Assembly (NCBI GenBank): GCA_029052265.1
Contig: JAIDJJ010000321.1
Location: 1 to 5,609, forward strand
Source: Muribaculaceae bacterium
GTDB taxonomy: Bacteria; Bacteroidota; Bacteroidia; Bacteroidales; Muribaculaceae
Direction: 5' to 3'
DNA: 5,609 nucleotides
The notes below the pieces were generated by a model. The model was not told where the DNA came from. It did not search any database and saw only the letters and a program-made list of their open reading frames with translations. The translations under genes and the position numbers were made by a program. Below, piece by piece: positions 5,357 to 5,609 of the stretch (the stretch's first letter is position 1; each line of letters opens with the position of its first letter).

Positions 5357-5609
5357 TTATTTGCGTTCTTCTTTCTGCATCTGCTCCTTGAGAGCCTGGA
5401 GGGCACCAAGGTCGCCGAGAGTTGTTTTCTCGATAGACGGAGTTGCCACAGCCTCTTCCTCACGGCGGGGCTTCTTGGCAGCGGGACGCTGCGGACGCAC
5501 CTCAGCTTTGTTAGCGTCTTCAGCGATGCGGCTGTGAGAAAGGATGAGACGCTTGCTGGCTTTGTTGAACTCACTCACCTTGAAGTTGAGCTTCTCGTCA
5601 AGCTTAGCC
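5357..5609 (-). CDS. rpsA: 30S ribosomal protein S1, C-terminal end (partial)
   Basis: The last 83 codons of a gene that continues beyond the right edge. S1 binds mRNA on the small ribosomal subunit through repeated S1 (OB-fold) domains; in Bacteroidota, which generally lack Shine-Dalgarno sequences, its role in initiation is of particular interest. The visible part begins with the last strands of the final S1 domain (AKLDEKLNFKVSEFNK, then RLILSHSRI). A tail of about 55 residues rich in Ala, Lys, Arg and Glu follows, then the TLGDLGALQALKEQMQKEE ending seen in Bacteroidota S1 proteins. Reading runs in frame from the edge to a TAA at 5359-5357. A GTG (Val) at 5578-5576 inside the frame is not a start. 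A strong terminator follows 48 bp downstream. Confidence 0.92.
   Translation of the reverse strand, partial: AKLDEKLNFKVSEFNKASKRLILSHSRIAEDANKAEVRPQRPAAKKPRREEEAVATPSIEKTTLGDLGALQALKEQMQKEERK

Noticed and set aside
5308..5574. An 88-codon minus-strand frame rich in Ser, Arg and Leu overlapping the end of rpsA
   Set aside because: It is the alternate frame of the S1 tail, whose own frame shows S1-domain and family-typical C-terminal sequence.

Overview
The window looks like chromosomal core DNA from a member of the Bacteroidota, most likely the order Bacteroidales. Three things point there: the large LptD with the C-terminal RDLHC and PFG..KSY signatures of that phylum, the ribosomal protein S1 tail ending in a TLGDLGALQALKE-type motif, and promoters of the TTTG / TAnnTTTG type with no Shine-Dalgarno sequences. 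A family-level placement (for example Muribaculaceae) is only a guess.

All convincing genes lie on the minus strand, so the window reads from right to left. (1) At the right edge is the last 83 codons of rpsA (30S ribosomal protein S1), closed by a strong intrinsic terminator. (2) Next comes a small exported protein of 110 residues, almost all of it a type IX secretion sorting-domain-like fold. (3) 41 bp further on is a class IV branched-chain amino acid aminotransferase (ilvE). (4) After a 106 bp gap holding a striking hairpin is a 180-residue HDIG-type metal-dependent phosphohydrolase. (5) After a 108 bp gap with its own promoter element is a 967-residue LptD-type LPS-assembly outer membrane protein that starts at TTG. 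(6) At the left edge is a near-perfect Bacteroidales promoter pointing out of the window, and possibly the first four codons of the next gene.

Genes 2 to 4 may form one transcription unit (small exported protein, ilvE, HD hydrolase), since no convincing promoter is visible between them. lptD appears to have its own promoter. No shared pathway is evident: the window combines translation, amino acid metabolism, an unassigned phosphohydrolase and envelope biogenesis, a typical core-genome mixture. I see no mobile element, CRISPR array, tRNA, rRNA or defence system, and nothing that amounts to an undescribed system. The points most worth a second look are the stand-alone sorting-domain-like protein, the intercistronic hairpin, the TTG start and cysteine layout of LptD, and the charged loop in its barrel.
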